A DNA stretch of 64,000 bases from Yoonia sp. BS5-3 (lineage in GTDB: Bacteria; Pseudomonadota; Alphaproteobacteria; Rhodobacterales; Rhodobacteraceae). The first letter of the stretch is position 1. Each line of letters opens with the position of its first letter. Where the stretch lies: assembly GCF_038069655.2 (NCBI RefSeq), contig NZ_CP150951.2, positions 2,258,001 to 2,322,000 of the forward strand, written 5' to 3'. Below, in pieces: positions 26,458 through 37,818 of the stretch. The translations under genes were made by a program, and so were the position numbers. The notes beneath the pieces are model-generated. The model saw nothing but the letters and a program-made list of their open reading frames with translations, was not told the origin of the DNA and made no database searches.

Positions 26458-28512
26458 CTAACGTCCGATCAAAAGAGAATTGGGGTTGCGTTCAATCGTG
26501 CGGGAGAGGGAATAAACCGCATCCGCCGCCTCTTGAATATCGCGCAAAGTGGCAAGCGTTTCGGCACTGAAGCGGGACCGCTCACCATAGCTGGCAATCA
26601 CCTCTTCGGTCAGCGCGACCAATCGGCTGGCCCGGGCCGAAAGTGCAGGTAGCGTGCTGACCGCGTCTTCAACGGCTTGTGCTGCCTCATTGGCCGACGC
26701 AAGAGCCGCGTTTACGTTTTCGATGGCGCCGCCCTGGCGGACTTCGACCAGAAATTGGCGCATTTCTTCCAATGCAGCGTTCAAACCGGCAGGCATGGCG
26801 GCTGTGTCTTCATTGCTGATAAAGGTATCGATTGCAGCCAGTGTTTCCGTGGCCGAGGCGACCAGGGCTTCGAATTCCAGACTATTGGCGCGGCGGGTCA
26901 ATTCTTCGATCTGGATGGTGATCTCGGGCAGGTTTTCGGTAGCGCGTTGGATATTGGCTGCCGCCGCCGTGGCGCTTTCCAAAGCCGCGTCCAGATCGCC
27001 TACGACATCCAGCTCCGCGGCTTGCGTAACAATAGCATCCAGATCGCCAATGACGTTGCGCAGATCGCTTGGCACGGCAAGCAGATCCTCGTCGGTCAAC
27101 AGCGCCCTGCTGTCTTCCAGCAATGCGACCAGGGAAGCAGGCGCGCTGCGCGTTGCCTCATCATTGGCCAGGCTTTCGATACTGTCCATCATGTTGATGG
27201 CCCCATCCATCAGCTCTTCGACGGGCAAGGCATTGATCCGGGACAGCACCCCTTCGGCGGTTGCCGCGACGTCCGAGATTTCAGAATCTGTTGTGGGTAC
27301 AATCGGATAAATCCCGGCGCTACTGGTCAAAATAGCCGGTAGCGCATCTTCGATCTGGATCAGTTCCACCAGCAACGTGCCGGACAGGATATTGCCGGTA
27401 ACCATGCGGGCACGCAGGCCGCGTTCAACAAAGTCCGACAATAGCTGTAATGCATCATCTGTCGTTGCTTCGGCGCCCATCCCAAGGCGCGATGGCTCGA
27501 TCGCCAAAACAGCCTGAAGCCTGACTTCGGCGCTGATGCCTTCGCCCACGACAATCGCGTTCAGATCGCTGACTTCGCCAATACGGATACCTTGAAAACG
27601 CACCTCAGATCCGGGGGTCAGGCCGCTGACGGATTCTTCGAACAAGACAGCCACTTCCAGCACTTCGGCATTGGGATCGGTAAACAGGCTGTCACGGGCG
27701 GTGTCTTCATCAAAGAAAATATCAAAGATATGTCCATCTTGCACCGGCACGCCACCAGAGACGATTGTATCAAATTCGATGCCACCTTCGATGAGCGAGG
27801 CCAGCGAATTGACGTTCAACGCAACCCCGCCGGTCCCAAATGAGACACTGAAACCGGATGTATCCCAAAAGCGGGTACTGGTTGTGATCCGGCGATCAAA
27901 CGGGGCTTCGATGAAGGCGTTGACCAGTACCTGTGTGCCGTCAAAGGACAGTTCAGGCTCTTCCAGATAGCCGACTTCGATCCCCTTATGCAGCACCGGG
28001 GCACCAGCGGAAACTGACCCGCCATCGTCCGTGCGCAGGACGATTTGAATGCCGCGTTGGCCAGCACGTGTCAGAACCGGTTCTTCAAGGCCGGTGAACT
28101 CTGTCTGGGCGACATCGGCCTGTGTATCCCAATTGCCCTCAATATAGACGCCCGACAACACGGTCTCGAGCCCGGAAATGCCGCGCACGGACACATCGGG
28201 GCGAACCACCCAGAACTGCGCGTCATCATCCAGATAGGGGGCGACGGTTTTGTCGATCCGGGCATGAACCAATACAACGGACAGACCGGCGTCAAATTCA
28301 ACTGTTTCAACCTCGCCGACGGTGACGTCGCGATATTTGATCGTTGTCTCGCCTGCGGTGATACCAGATGCGTTTTCGAATGTGATCGTAATCAAGGACC
28401 CACGATCAAGGTAGCTTTGCCAAGCCGCCCAAAGCGAAACTGTCAGTGCAATGATCGGAACAAACCACACCAAAGACAACCGGCGCCAGAGGGGTTGTTT
28501 GATCGGGCGCAC
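26458..28512 (-). CDS. pqiB: PqiB-type MCE protein; probable N-terminal frameshift
   Basis: 684 residues from a GTG at 28512. One N-terminal membrane helix (LSLVWFVPIIALTVSLWAAW) precedes three MCE/MlaD domains, seen at GITAGETTIKYRDVTVGEV, SAGAPVLHKGIEVGYLEE and TPGSEVRFQGIRIGEVSDL. A long helical C-terminal region follows, rich in Ala, Leu and Glu; it is longer than in E. coli PqiB (546 residues). MCE rings stack to form a lipid tunnel across the periplasm. A better start is the ATG at 28550, which overlaps the previous stop and would read MSDTPPTGAAPLDVRPIKQP if the C run at 28535-28540 had seven bases instead of six. Either the assembly lost a base or the GTG is used. Confidence 0.85.
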   Translation of the reverse strand: MRPIKQPLWRRLSLVWFVPIIALTVSLWAAWQSYLDRGSLITITFENASGITAGETTIKYRDVTVGEVETVEFDAGLSVVLVHARIDKTVAPYLDDDAQFWVVRPDVSVRGISGLETVLSGVYIEGNWDTQADVAQTEFTGLEEPVLTRAGQRGIQIVLRTDDGGSVSAGAPVLHKGIEVGYLEEPELSFDGTQVLVNAFIEAPFDRRITTSTRFWDTSGFSVSFGTGGVALNVNSLASLIEGGIEFDTIVSGGVPVQDGHIFDIFFDEDTARDSLFTDPNAEVLEVAVLFEESVSGLTPGSEVRFQGIRIGEVSDLNAIVVGEGISAEVRLQAVLAIEPSRLGMGAEATTDDALQLLSDFVERGLRARMVTGNILSGTLLVELIQIEDALPAILTSSAGIYPIVPTTDSEISDVAATAEGVLSRINALPVEELMDGAINMMDSIESLANDEATRSAPASLVALLEDSRALLTDEDLLAVPSDLRNVIGDLDAIVTQAAELDVVGDLDAALESATAAAANIQRATENLPEITIQIEELTRRANSLEFEALVASATETLAAIDTFISNEDTAAMPAGLNAALEEMRQFLVEVRQGGAIENVNAALASANEAAQAVEDAVSTLPALSARASRLVALTEEVIASYGERSRFSAETLATLRDIQEAADAVYSLSRTIERNPNSLLIGR

Positions 28513-28542
28513 ATCGAGCGGCGCTGCACCAGTTGGGGGGTG

Positions 28543-29148
28543 TCACTCATGGTTGATCCTGTCTGCATCCCAGATCAAACGGGCATCAAAGGCTTGGGCT
28601 GATAACATAGTAAAAATAACCGACATAGCAAAACTGACCGCCGCAATTCCGGGGTTAATCGTTGCAACGGTCTCGAGTTGCACGAGCGCTGATAGAATTG
28701 CAACGACAAACACATCAATCATTGACCACCTACCAATGAATTCAACAATTTCATAGGCCTTATGGCGGCCATGGCGGTTCTGCGCTGAGTGGCGCTGCAC
28801 GCTGACGGCCAAATAGATGACGGCAATAAACTTGCCGATAGGGATCAGCACCGAGGCGACAAAAACGATGATCGCAATCCCGATAGAGCCATGTTCGACA
28901 AGATCGATCACACCGCCGATGATGGTGCTTTCGCTATGCTCAACCAGGGTGGATGTCAGCAGCATGGGATAAAGGTTCGCAGGCACATAGGCGATCATCC
29001 CGGCAATCATCCAGGCCCAAACCTTTTGCAGGCTGTCTGTATCGCGGCTTTGCAAACGGCCGTCACATCGCGTGCAATAGGCGGTGCCGCGCGCATGGAC
29101 CTGCCCGCAACGCTGGCAGGCGACCAGCCCGGCCTCGCGGGCGGTCAT
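28543..29148 (-). CDS. pqiA: PqiA-family half protein (C-terminal half type)
   Basis: About 201 residues from the ATG at 29148, which overlaps the previous stop (ATGA). A rubredoxin-like zinc ribbon (CQRCGQVH ... CTRC) is followed by four membrane segments with the family motif YVPANLYPMLLTSTL and the pattern RWSMIDVFVVAILSALVQL. It makes the inner-membrane part of the Pqi lipid-transport system. Full-length PqiA fuses two such halves; here they are separate genes. A longer reading upstream of 29148 lies inside the neighbour and is not used. Confidence 0.88.
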   Translation of the reverse strand: MTAREAGLVACQRCGQVHARGTAYCTRCDGRLQSRDTDSLQKVWAWMIAGMIAYVPANLYPMLLTSTLVEHSESTIIGGVIDLVEHGSIGIAIIVFVASVLIPIGKFIAVIYLAVSVQRHSAQNRHGRHKAYEIVEFIGRWSMIDVFVVAILSALVQLETVATINPGIAAVSFAMSVIFTMLSAQAFDARLIWDADRINHE

Positions 29149-29783
29149 CAAGCCTGAGACTGATCCAGAGCTTCCCAAATTGAATACCTGCAAATAAGTT
29201 GATCTTTCAGCACGGTGATGATTACCACGCCGGCAAAAGCCCAAAAGGCTGGGCCGATTGTGACCGCCGCAAGTCCGGCAACTTTGATCAGCGCAACCGT
29301 GACCCCGACAATGAATATTTCGGCCATGCTCCAGGGGCGCAGCCGTTCAGCAAGGGCAAAGGCCTGCCGGGCACCAGCGCGGGGCGGCTTTTCGCGCACT
29401 AGCGGACCCAGTGCATAAATTAGGGCGGACAGGCGGATTAGCGGGATGAACAGAATGAAAAACGCAACCGCAATCGCCAGCGGAAAGGCCAGCCCGTCTT
29501 TAAAGGCCAATATCGCATCAATCACCGATGTCGCGTTATGAAGCCCACCGGCATCAAGGCTTAGAAAGGGAAAGCTGACAGCGGCAATCATCATCACAAA
29601 CGCAGTCAATGCCAAACTTAGCACACGGGCCACAGCGGCGGGTTGGGATGTCATCAGGACAATACCGCAACGCTGGCAATAGGCCCGGGCATTTTGAGGC
29701 AGGTCCTGCGCGCGATGAAGCGTGTCGCATTGCGGACAAGCGACCAGATCATCCAATGGCGGCAAGTTGACGGACACGCGCAC
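29148..29783 (-). CDS. pqiA: PqiA-family half protein (N-terminal half type)
   Basis: 211 residues, starting at GTG 29783. Zinc ribbon CPQCDTLH ... CQRC near residues 16-39, then four membrane segments with AAVSFPFLSLDAGG and PWSMAEIFIVGVTVALIKV, parallel to the next gene. First gene of the pqi operon. The 236 bases upstream to the divergent TRAP gene must contain both promoters. No SoxR or SoxS site is obvious. Confidence 0.87.
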   Translation of the reverse strand: MRVSVNLPPLDDLVACPQCDTLHRAQDLPQNARAYCQRCGIVLMTSQPAAVARVLSLALTAFVMMIAAVSFPFLSLDAGGLHNATSVIDAILAFKDGLAFPLAIAVAFFILFIPLIRLSALIYALGPLVREKPPRAGARQAFALAERLRPWSMAEIFIVGVTVALIKVAGLAAVTIGPAFWAFAGVVIITVLKDQLICRYSIWEALDQSQA

Positions 29784-30019
29784 TCCTGACTGCGATCATC
29801 GGGATCACCCCGGCGATACCGGGAAGGATATCGCGTCCACCTCAGATATGCCACGACCCATTGCCAGACAACGGCAGGCCTAAAAAATTGTGTGAAAACG
29901 ACATACCGTCGCGTCCGGGGCAAAAGTCCTGCGAATCCGGCCGATTGCCAAGCACATCCCAAGTCTTTAAACCGCGCCAAACCGTCCATGCCGTGGGCAT
30001 TTAGACCAAGGGCCGTGCT

Positions 30020-30559
30020 GTGCTGCATAAGATCATCCAAAGCCTTGCCAACGCGATGGCGCTTTTGGGCGGGCTGGTTTTGTGCGCCTTGGTGGTCATG
30101 GTGTCGATCAGCATTCTGGGGCGCGAAAGCAATAGCCTGGCGCATACGGGAATGTTCGGGGCGCTGGGCGAATGGGCCTTGGCGCGCGGGCTTGGGCCAA
30201 TCAACGGCGATTTTGAACTGGTCGAAGCAGGCATGGCCTTTGCCATCTTCGCGTTTCTGCCGCTCACTCAACTATCGGGGGCGCATGCAACGGTTGATAT
30301 TTTCACAAACAAAATGGGGCCAAAACCGACGCATGCGTTGAATTGTTTTTGGAGCATCGTCATGGCCATCGTCATCGTGCTGATCACATGGCGGCTAGGC
30401 CTGGGGATGCAAGACAAGATGCGCTACGGTGAGACGACCTACCTGATCCAGTTCCCGATCTGGTGGGCTTATGCGGCCAGCCTGATCGCTGCGATCTGTG
30501 CCAGTATCATCAGCCTTTACTGCGCGGCCATGCGCCTGACAGGTGCGCGCCGGATATGA
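30020..30559 (+). CDS. dctQ: TRAP transporter small permease (DctQ type)
   Basis: 179 residues with four membrane segments. Family features are VMVSISILGRESN near residue 28 and FEAG-like FELVEAGMAFAIFAFLPLTQ in the second helix, with HATVDIF after it. It supports the large permease in Na+-driven uptake of organic acids. The start is a GTG at 30020 without a strong ribosome site. The stop overlaps the next start as ATGA. Confidence 0.87.
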   Translation: MLHKIIQSLANAMALLGGLVLCALVVMVSISILGRESNSLAHTGMFGALGEWALARGLGPINGDFELVEAGMAFAIFAFLPLTQLSGAHATVDIFTNKMGPKPTHALNCFWSIVMAIVIVLITWRLGLGMQDKMRYGETTYLIQFPIWWAYAASLIAAICASIISLYCAAMRLTGARRI

Positions 30560-31866
30560 GCGATCTTACCATTGGTTACCTGTCCTTCCCGGTGCTGCTC
30601 TTGCTGATTTTTCTGCGGGCGCCGATTGGGCTTGCGATGTTGCTTTGCGGAATTGGCGGGCTGTGGTTGGCAACGGATGGGACAACAGTGTTCATGGCGC
30701 GGCTCAAGTCCGAGGTATATTCGACTTTTTCCAACTATAACCTTTCGATCATTCCGATGTTTCTTCTGATGGGGCAATTCGCGACGCTGTCGGGCATGTC
30801 GCAGGCGCTGTTCCGGGCGGCGCAATCCTGGCTGGGGCATCGCAAGGGCGGGATGGCGATGGCGGCAGTGGGTGCATGCGCGGGGTTCGGGGCCATTTGC
30901 GGCTCGTCCCTGGCCACGGCGGCCACGATGAGCAGGGTAGCCCTGCCAGAACTGCGCAAATACGGGTATTCGGGCGGGTTTTCGACGGCGGCTCTTGCGG
31001 CGGGCGGCACACTTGGCATCTTGATCCCGCCCTCGGTGATCCTTGTGATCTATGCGATTTTGACGGAACAAAATATCGCCAAGCTGTTTTTGGCTGCGTT
31101 CCTTCCTGGGCTGCTTGCCGCGCTTGGCTATATGCTCACGATCGCACTCTATGTGCGGCTTTATCCTGATCAGGCCGGAACGCATGCGCGGGTGCCTTAC
31201 GCCCAAAGGTTCAAGGCGCTTTTTGCGGTCTGGCCGGTCCTGCTTGTCTTTGCGCTGGTTGTGGGCGGGATTTACAATGGCTGGTTCACACCGACCGAAG
31301 GGGCAGCTGTCGGGGCGATGGGAACCGGGCTGATTGCACTATTCTCGGGCTCACTGAATTGGGCGATTTTCCGCGATAGCATCCGGCAAACGGCGACCGG
31401 GACGGGCATGATCTTTTTCATCGTGCTGGGGGCGGCCTTTTATAACGGGTTTTTGGCACTGACACAGGTGCCGCAGGAATTGTCGCTCTGGGTTACGGCG
31501 CAGGGTTTCAGCCCATGGATGGTCATGATCCTGATCTTGGCCTTTTACCTGATCCTGGGCTGCCTGATGGACAGCCTGTCGATGATCCTTTTGACGATCC
31601 CGATCTTCTGGCCGGTGGTCTCAACGCTGGATTTCGGCATGACAACCGAAGAAATCGCGATTTGGTTCGGTATCCTTGTGCTGATCGTGGTCGAGGTCGG
31701 GTTGATCACCCCGCCAGTAGGCATGAACCTTTTTATTATCAATAACATGGACAAAGACACGCCGATGACAGCCACCTATAAGGCGGTGCTGTTCTTCGTC
31801 GGGTCGGACATCCTGCGCGTGGTGATCCTGTTGCTTTTCCCAGTGATCACATTGGTCTTTATCTAA
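30556..31866 (+). CDS. dctM: TRAP transporter large permease (DctM type)
   Basis: 436 residues from the ATG at 30556, about a dozen membrane segments. DctM motifs: GRAPIGLA-like FLRAPIGLAMLL, PMFLLMGQFATLSGMSQALF, GAICGSSLATAATMSRVALPE, GTLGILIPPSVILVIYAILT and LGCLMDSLSMILLTIPIFWP. It imports an organic acid with Na+. No DctP-type binding protein is adjacent on either side, so the substrate cannot be inferred, and a distant dctP is required. A reading upstream of 30556 lies in dctQ and is not used. Confidence 0.93.
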   Translation: MSDLTIGYLSFPVLLLLIFLRAPIGLAMLLCGIGGLWLATDGTTVFMARLKSEVYSTFSNYNLSIIPMFLLMGQFATLSGMSQALFRAAQSWLGHRKGGMAMAAVGACAGFGAICGSSLATAATMSRVALPELRKYGYSGGFSTAALAAGGTLGILIPPSVILVIYAILTEQNIAKLFLAAFLPGLLAALGYMLTIALYVRLYPDQAGTHARVPYAQRFKALFAVWPVLLVFALVVGGIYNGWFTPTEGAAVGAMGTGLIALFSGSLNWAIFRDSIRQTATGTGMIFFIVLGAAFYNGFLALTQVPQELSLWVTAQGFSPWMVMILILAFYLILGCLMDSLSMILLTIPIFWPVVSTLDFGMTTEEIAIWFGILVLIVVEVGLITPPVGMNLFIINNMDKDTPMTATYKAVLFFVGSDILRVVILLLFPVITLVFI

Positions 31867-31877
31867 AGCACTTCGAT

Positions 31878-34185
<2,308 letters not shown>

Positions 34186-34363
34186 ACGTCTGGGTTTTAC
34201 CCTGTTTTAGGCAAAGCTTACCGCGTCCTGCAGCGGTGTGCGACATGTTTTTAGGCGTTGATCAGCCGCTGGCGGATTTCTGTCATCGCAGGCCTGTCCG
34301 GCGTAGCCTTTCAAGGCAGTTTGCCCTAAGTTCAGGCAAGAAGATGAAGCAAAAAACGGCGCA

Positions 34364-35229
34364 ATGTTGATGGAAATGGCCTTGCAGGTCTGGCGGGTGC
34401 TTCTGGCGGTCTACCGGGTCGCCGGGGAAAAGCACCTTGGGCTCATTGCGGCAGGTGTTGCATTTTTTGGAATATTCGGGATTTTCCCGGGTATCGCAGC
34501 CGTGATCGCGATTTTTGGGTTGGTGGCTGACCCGATTGTCATCGCCGAGCAATTAACCTTGATGGAAGGCATCATCCCCCCGGTGCATACCGTCTGCTTT
34601 CTGGCCAGATCAACGGCCTGGTCAACGCACCGAGCGAGGCGCTTGGCTGGGCCACGGTGGTGTCCATTACCTTGGCGCTCTGGTCCTGCCGGGCCGGGGT
34701 GGGGGCGTTGATCGGTGGGCTAAATGCGATTGCCGGGCAGCGCAAACGGAACGGGATTTGGCAAATTGCGGTGGCTTTCCTATTGACGATCGCGTTGGTC
34801 GCCTTGGCGATTGTGGCAGTCACGATGGTTGTCGTGCTGCCGATTGGCATCGCCTTCATCCCAATGGCGAACTCCACCGCTTGGCTGCTTGAGGGGGCAC
34901 GCTGGCTGATTGCGCTGGGGGTATTGATGACCGGGCTTAGCCTGCTCTACCGCTTTGGACCTGCACGGGTCGGGGGGCGTGGGCGTTGGATCACCGTCGG
35001 GGCCTTTGTGGTCGTGATCATCTGGGTCGCGGCCTCGGCAGGGCTGTCATACTATCTGCAGAATTTCGCCAGTTACAACGAAGTTTATGGCTCTATCGGT
35101 GCCGTCATCGGGCTGCTGCTTTGGCTTTATGTCAGCGCCTATCTTATCTTGCTTGGGGCTGCGCTGAATGTTGAAATCCACGGTTGCGGGACCCCGCAGG
35201 CAGTCGAAGACACCACATTTATTGAATGA
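34364..35229 (+). pseudogene. YihY/BrkB family membrane protein, one-base frameshift
   Basis: The reading begins at ATG 34364 (LQVWRVLLAVYRVAGEKHLG, AAGVAFFGIFGIFPGIAAVI) and breaks in a run of six C at 34576-34581. After one added base it continues GAYRLLSGQINGLVNAPSEA and then VVSITLALWSCRAGVGALIG to the stop at 35229, giving 288 residues with about six membrane segments, normal for the YihY/BrkB family. The function of the family is poorly known. As written, the first frame ends at 34711 after a basic, non-homologous tail. A sequencing error, a true mutation and phase variation all fit. Confidence 0.85.
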
Positions 35230-35233
35230 TATC

Positions 35234-36427
35234 TCAGGTCACGGCGGCCTTTTGCATATAGGCCGGTGTATCCCACAGACGCCCATCCATCACTTCGGCA
35301 ATCACGGCAACGGCGCGATCGATATCGGCGGCATCGATGAACAGTGGGGTGATACCAAAACGCATGATGTCGGGGGCGCGAAAATCCCCCACGACATCGC
35401 GGGCAATGCAGGCCTGCATGGCGGCATACCCGTTTTCAAAGTGGAATGACACCTGACTGCCGCGCTGCGCAGGATCGCGCGGGCTGGCAAGGGTCAGCAT
35501 CGGGCAGGTGGCCTCAACCCCTTTGATAAAGCGCTCGGATAGGGCGATTGATGCCGCGCGCAGCGCCTGCATATTAACCTGATCCCAGATCACCATAGCG
35601 GCATCAAGGGCGGCCATTTGCAACACGGGCGGCGTCCCAACGCGCATACGTTCAATCGCGGGCCCAGGGCGATAATCCAGATCAAAGGCAAAGGGGGCCT
35701 CATGCCCTAACCATCCCGACAACGCGGGCTGGCAACCCGCCACATGACGGGGCGCGACATAGATAAACGCAGGCGCGCCGGGGCCGGCGTTGAGGTATTT
35801 ATAGGTGCAGCCCACCGCAAAATCGGCCTGACACCCGGCCACATCCACAGGCAGGGCTCCGGCGGTATGGGCCAGATCCCAAACGATCACGGCACCAACG
35901 CCATGTGCGGCGGCAGTCAGCGCGGCCATATCGTGCAGACGCCCGGTGCGATAATCCACTTGGGTCAACATCAGCACCGCGACTTCATCAGTCAGATTTG
36001 CGGCGACATCTTCCGGGGCCACCACGCGCAGTTCAAAGCCGCGATCAAGCGATTTGATCAGCCCTTCCGCCATATAGATGTCAGAGGGAAAATTGCCGCT
36101 ATCGGTCAGGATCACACGGCGATCGGGCATCAGATCAACTGCGGCAGCAAGCGCCTGATAGACCTTGATCGACAAGGTATCGCCCAAGACCACATGGCCC
36201 GGCTCCGCCCCGATCAGACGGCCAACGCGGTCGCCCAAAGCTGTGGGCTGGGCCATCCAACCGGCCTTGTTCCAACCGGTAATCAGCTTTTCGCCCCACT
36301 CATCCGTAACACATTGGGCAACGCGGGCGGCCGTGGTTTTGGGCAAAGGACCCAAAGAGTTGCCGTCCAGATAGATCATGCCTTCAGGTAGATGAAACAG
36401 GGCCTTGGTGGCCGCGAAATCTGTCAT
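35234..36427 (-). CDS. kynU: kynureninase
   Basis: 397 residues from the ATG at 36427. A PLP enzyme that cleaves kynurenine to anthranilate and alanine. Motifs include MIYLDGNSLGPLP near residue 16, DSGNFPSDIYMAEG, VIVWDLAHTAGALPVDVAG and the PLP lysine region CTYKYLNAGPGAPAFIYV, then SGWLGH. The start overlaps the stop of the preceding SDR gene as TAATG, so the two are coupled. No other tryptophan-degradation gene is adjacent. Confidence 0.95.
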   Translation of the reverse strand: MTDFAATKALFHLPEGMIYLDGNSLGPLPKTTAARVAQCVTDEWGEKLITGWNKAGWMAQPTALGDRVGRLIGAEPGHVVLGDTLSIKVYQALAAAVDLMPDRRVILTDSGNFPSDIYMAEGLIKSLDRGFELRVVAPEDVAANLTDEVAVLMLTQVDYRTGRLHDMAALTAAAHGVGAVIVWDLAHTAGALPVDVAGCQADFAVGCTYKYLNAGPGAPAFIYVAPRHVAGCQPALSGWLGHEAPFAFDLDYRPGPAIERMRVGTPPVLQMAALDAAMVIWDQVNMQALRAASIALSERFIKGVEATCPMLTLASPRDPAQRGSQVSFHFENGYAAMQACIARDVVGDFRAPDIMRFGITPLFIDAADIDRAVAVIAEVMDGRLWDTPAYMQKAAVT

Positions 36428-37185
36428 TAAACCTGACCACCAGAGATCTGGATCGTCTGCCCATTCACACTGCGCGCTCCCTCCGAGCACAGCCACATGG
36501 CCGCCGTCGTCGTCTCATCCACCTCCAACAAGCGTTGGTGGCGATTACCCTTGGCGATGGCGGCAATCGCGCCTTCTTCATCAACGCCAAAGCGCTTCAT
36601 CAGTCCGGGGATCTGGTTTTGGACAATGGCGGTGTCCACATAGCCAGGACAGAGCGCGTTAAAGGTGATCGGGCGGCGCATGAATTCCTCGGACAACCCA
36701 CGGATCAAGCCGATGACACCGTGTTTGGTGACGGTATATGGAATCGCATTCTTCAGCCCACGCACGCCCGCGATTGAGCTGACCACAATCATCCGGGCGG
36801 GATCATCCGGGGCAAGGGTGGCCATGGCCGCCTGAAATGTTAGGAACACACCATCGAGATTGGTGGTCATGGTCTTGCGCCAAGCAGCAAGGCTGGTTTT
36901 CTCAAACGGGCCACCTTCGGCGATGCCCGCATTGGCCACGCAAATTTGCACCGGACCCCGGGCCGCAGCGGCAGCGGCGATGCCATCGCGGACAGAGGCC
37001 TCATCATCCACATCCATGACCACGGCATGCAGGCGGTCGTGGGTGGCCGCAACGGCCTCCAGCTTATTAGCACGGCGACCCGTGATCGTAACCTCAGCCC
37101 CGGCCTGCGCCAAGGCCACGGCGATGCCTTCGCCAATCCCCGTTCCGCCGCCAGTGACCAGCGCGTGTTTACCTGCATGTTCCAT
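36427..37185 (-). CDS. SDR-family oxidoreductase
   Basis: 252 residues, classical short-chain dehydrogenase. Cofactor motif TGGGTGIGEG near residue 11, NAG in VANAGIAEGG, the catalytic serine in IVVSSIAGV and YxxxK as YTVTKHG. The closest resemblance by eye is to 3-hydroxyacyl or 3-hydroxybutyrate dehydrogenases; the substrate is not certain. It lies upstream of kynU with a TAATG junction and may therefore work in the same regulon. Confidence 0.9.
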   Translation of the reverse strand: MEHAGKHALVTGGGTGIGEGIAVALAQAGAEVTITGRRANKLEAVAATHDRLHAVVMDVDDEASVRDGIAAAAAARGPVQICVANAGIAEGGPFEKTSLAAWRKTMTTNLDGVFLTFQAAMATLAPDDPARMIVVSSIAGVRGLKNAIPYTVTKHGVIGLIRGLSEEFMRRPITFNALCPGYVDTAIVQNQIPGLMKRFGVDEEGAIAAIAKGNRHQRLLEVDETTTAAMWLCSEGARSVNGQTIQISGGQV

Positions 37186-37263
37186 GATTTTGCTCCTTTT
37201 GGGGGCATGCTAACGGCCACAGCAGCGTGGACAAGCGCAAAGCTGCAGGGCACAAAGCCTGGC

Positions 37264-37713
37264 ATGAAGTGGATCGACATCCCCCCGGTTTGGCTTGGGC
37301 TGGCCCTTGTGTTCACGTGGTGGACGGGCATCTTGCAACCCAGCGCGCTACGCATGGACCTGCCCATTTTGGATTTGCTGGGCGGGCTTCTTGTGGGCGG
37401 TGGGCTGGTTTTGATGGGGTTGGCTTTTGTTGAGATGCGCAAACAACGCACGACCGTCATTCCCCATATGGAGGCCAGCCATCTGGTCACCACCGGCATC
37501 TTCGCACGCACGCGCAACCCGATCTATCTGGGCGACGCGCTGGTGCTGGCGGGGTTGGCCTTGCGGTGGGATGCGCCACTCGCGCTGGTTCTTGTGCCGG
37601 TTTTCATGTTCACGATCACGCAACGCTTCATCATCCCCGAAGAGGCGCGACTGCGGCGGGCGTTTCGCGCGGATTTTGCCCGCTATTGCCAAAATACACG
37701 CCGCTGGATGTGA
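37264..37713 (+). CDS. methyltransferase-family membrane protein (isoprenylcysteine carboxyl methyltransferase-like)
   Basis: About 149 residues with three or four membrane segments. The C-terminal ICMT/PEMT-like motif is clear: LVTTGIFARTRNPIYLGDAL (RNPxY), then FIIPEEARLRRAF and ARYCQNTRRW. Such proteins methylate lipids or membrane substrates with S-adenosylmethionine. The ATG at 37264 starts the conserved MKWIDIPPVWLGL; an upstream ATG at 37207 would add 19 residues. It is divergent from the SDR gene. Confidence 0.8.
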   Translation: MKWIDIPPVWLGLALVFTWWTGILQPSALRMDLPILDLLGGLLVGGGLVLMGLAFVEMRKQRTTVIPHMEASHLVTTGIFARTRNPIYLGDALVLAGLALRWDAPLALVLVPVFMFTITQRFIIPEEARLRRAFRADFARYCQNTRRWM

Positions 37714-37818
37714 CTGTTAGCGTATGACAATGGGATTCTTGAGGCCCATCGCCTTGTGAATTGGGACATCGCGCGATAGTGCAAGGCCAATCACTGACAC
37801 TAAGATGGGGGACGGTCC

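Noticed and set aside
30463..30556. Longer N-terminus for DctM
   Set aside because: It lies inside dctQ and is Cys/Arg-rich; the ATG at 30556 overlaps the dctQ stop in the usual way.
35744..36391. 215-codon plus-strand frame inside kynU
   Set aside because: Antisense to a clearly conserved enzyme with complete motifs.
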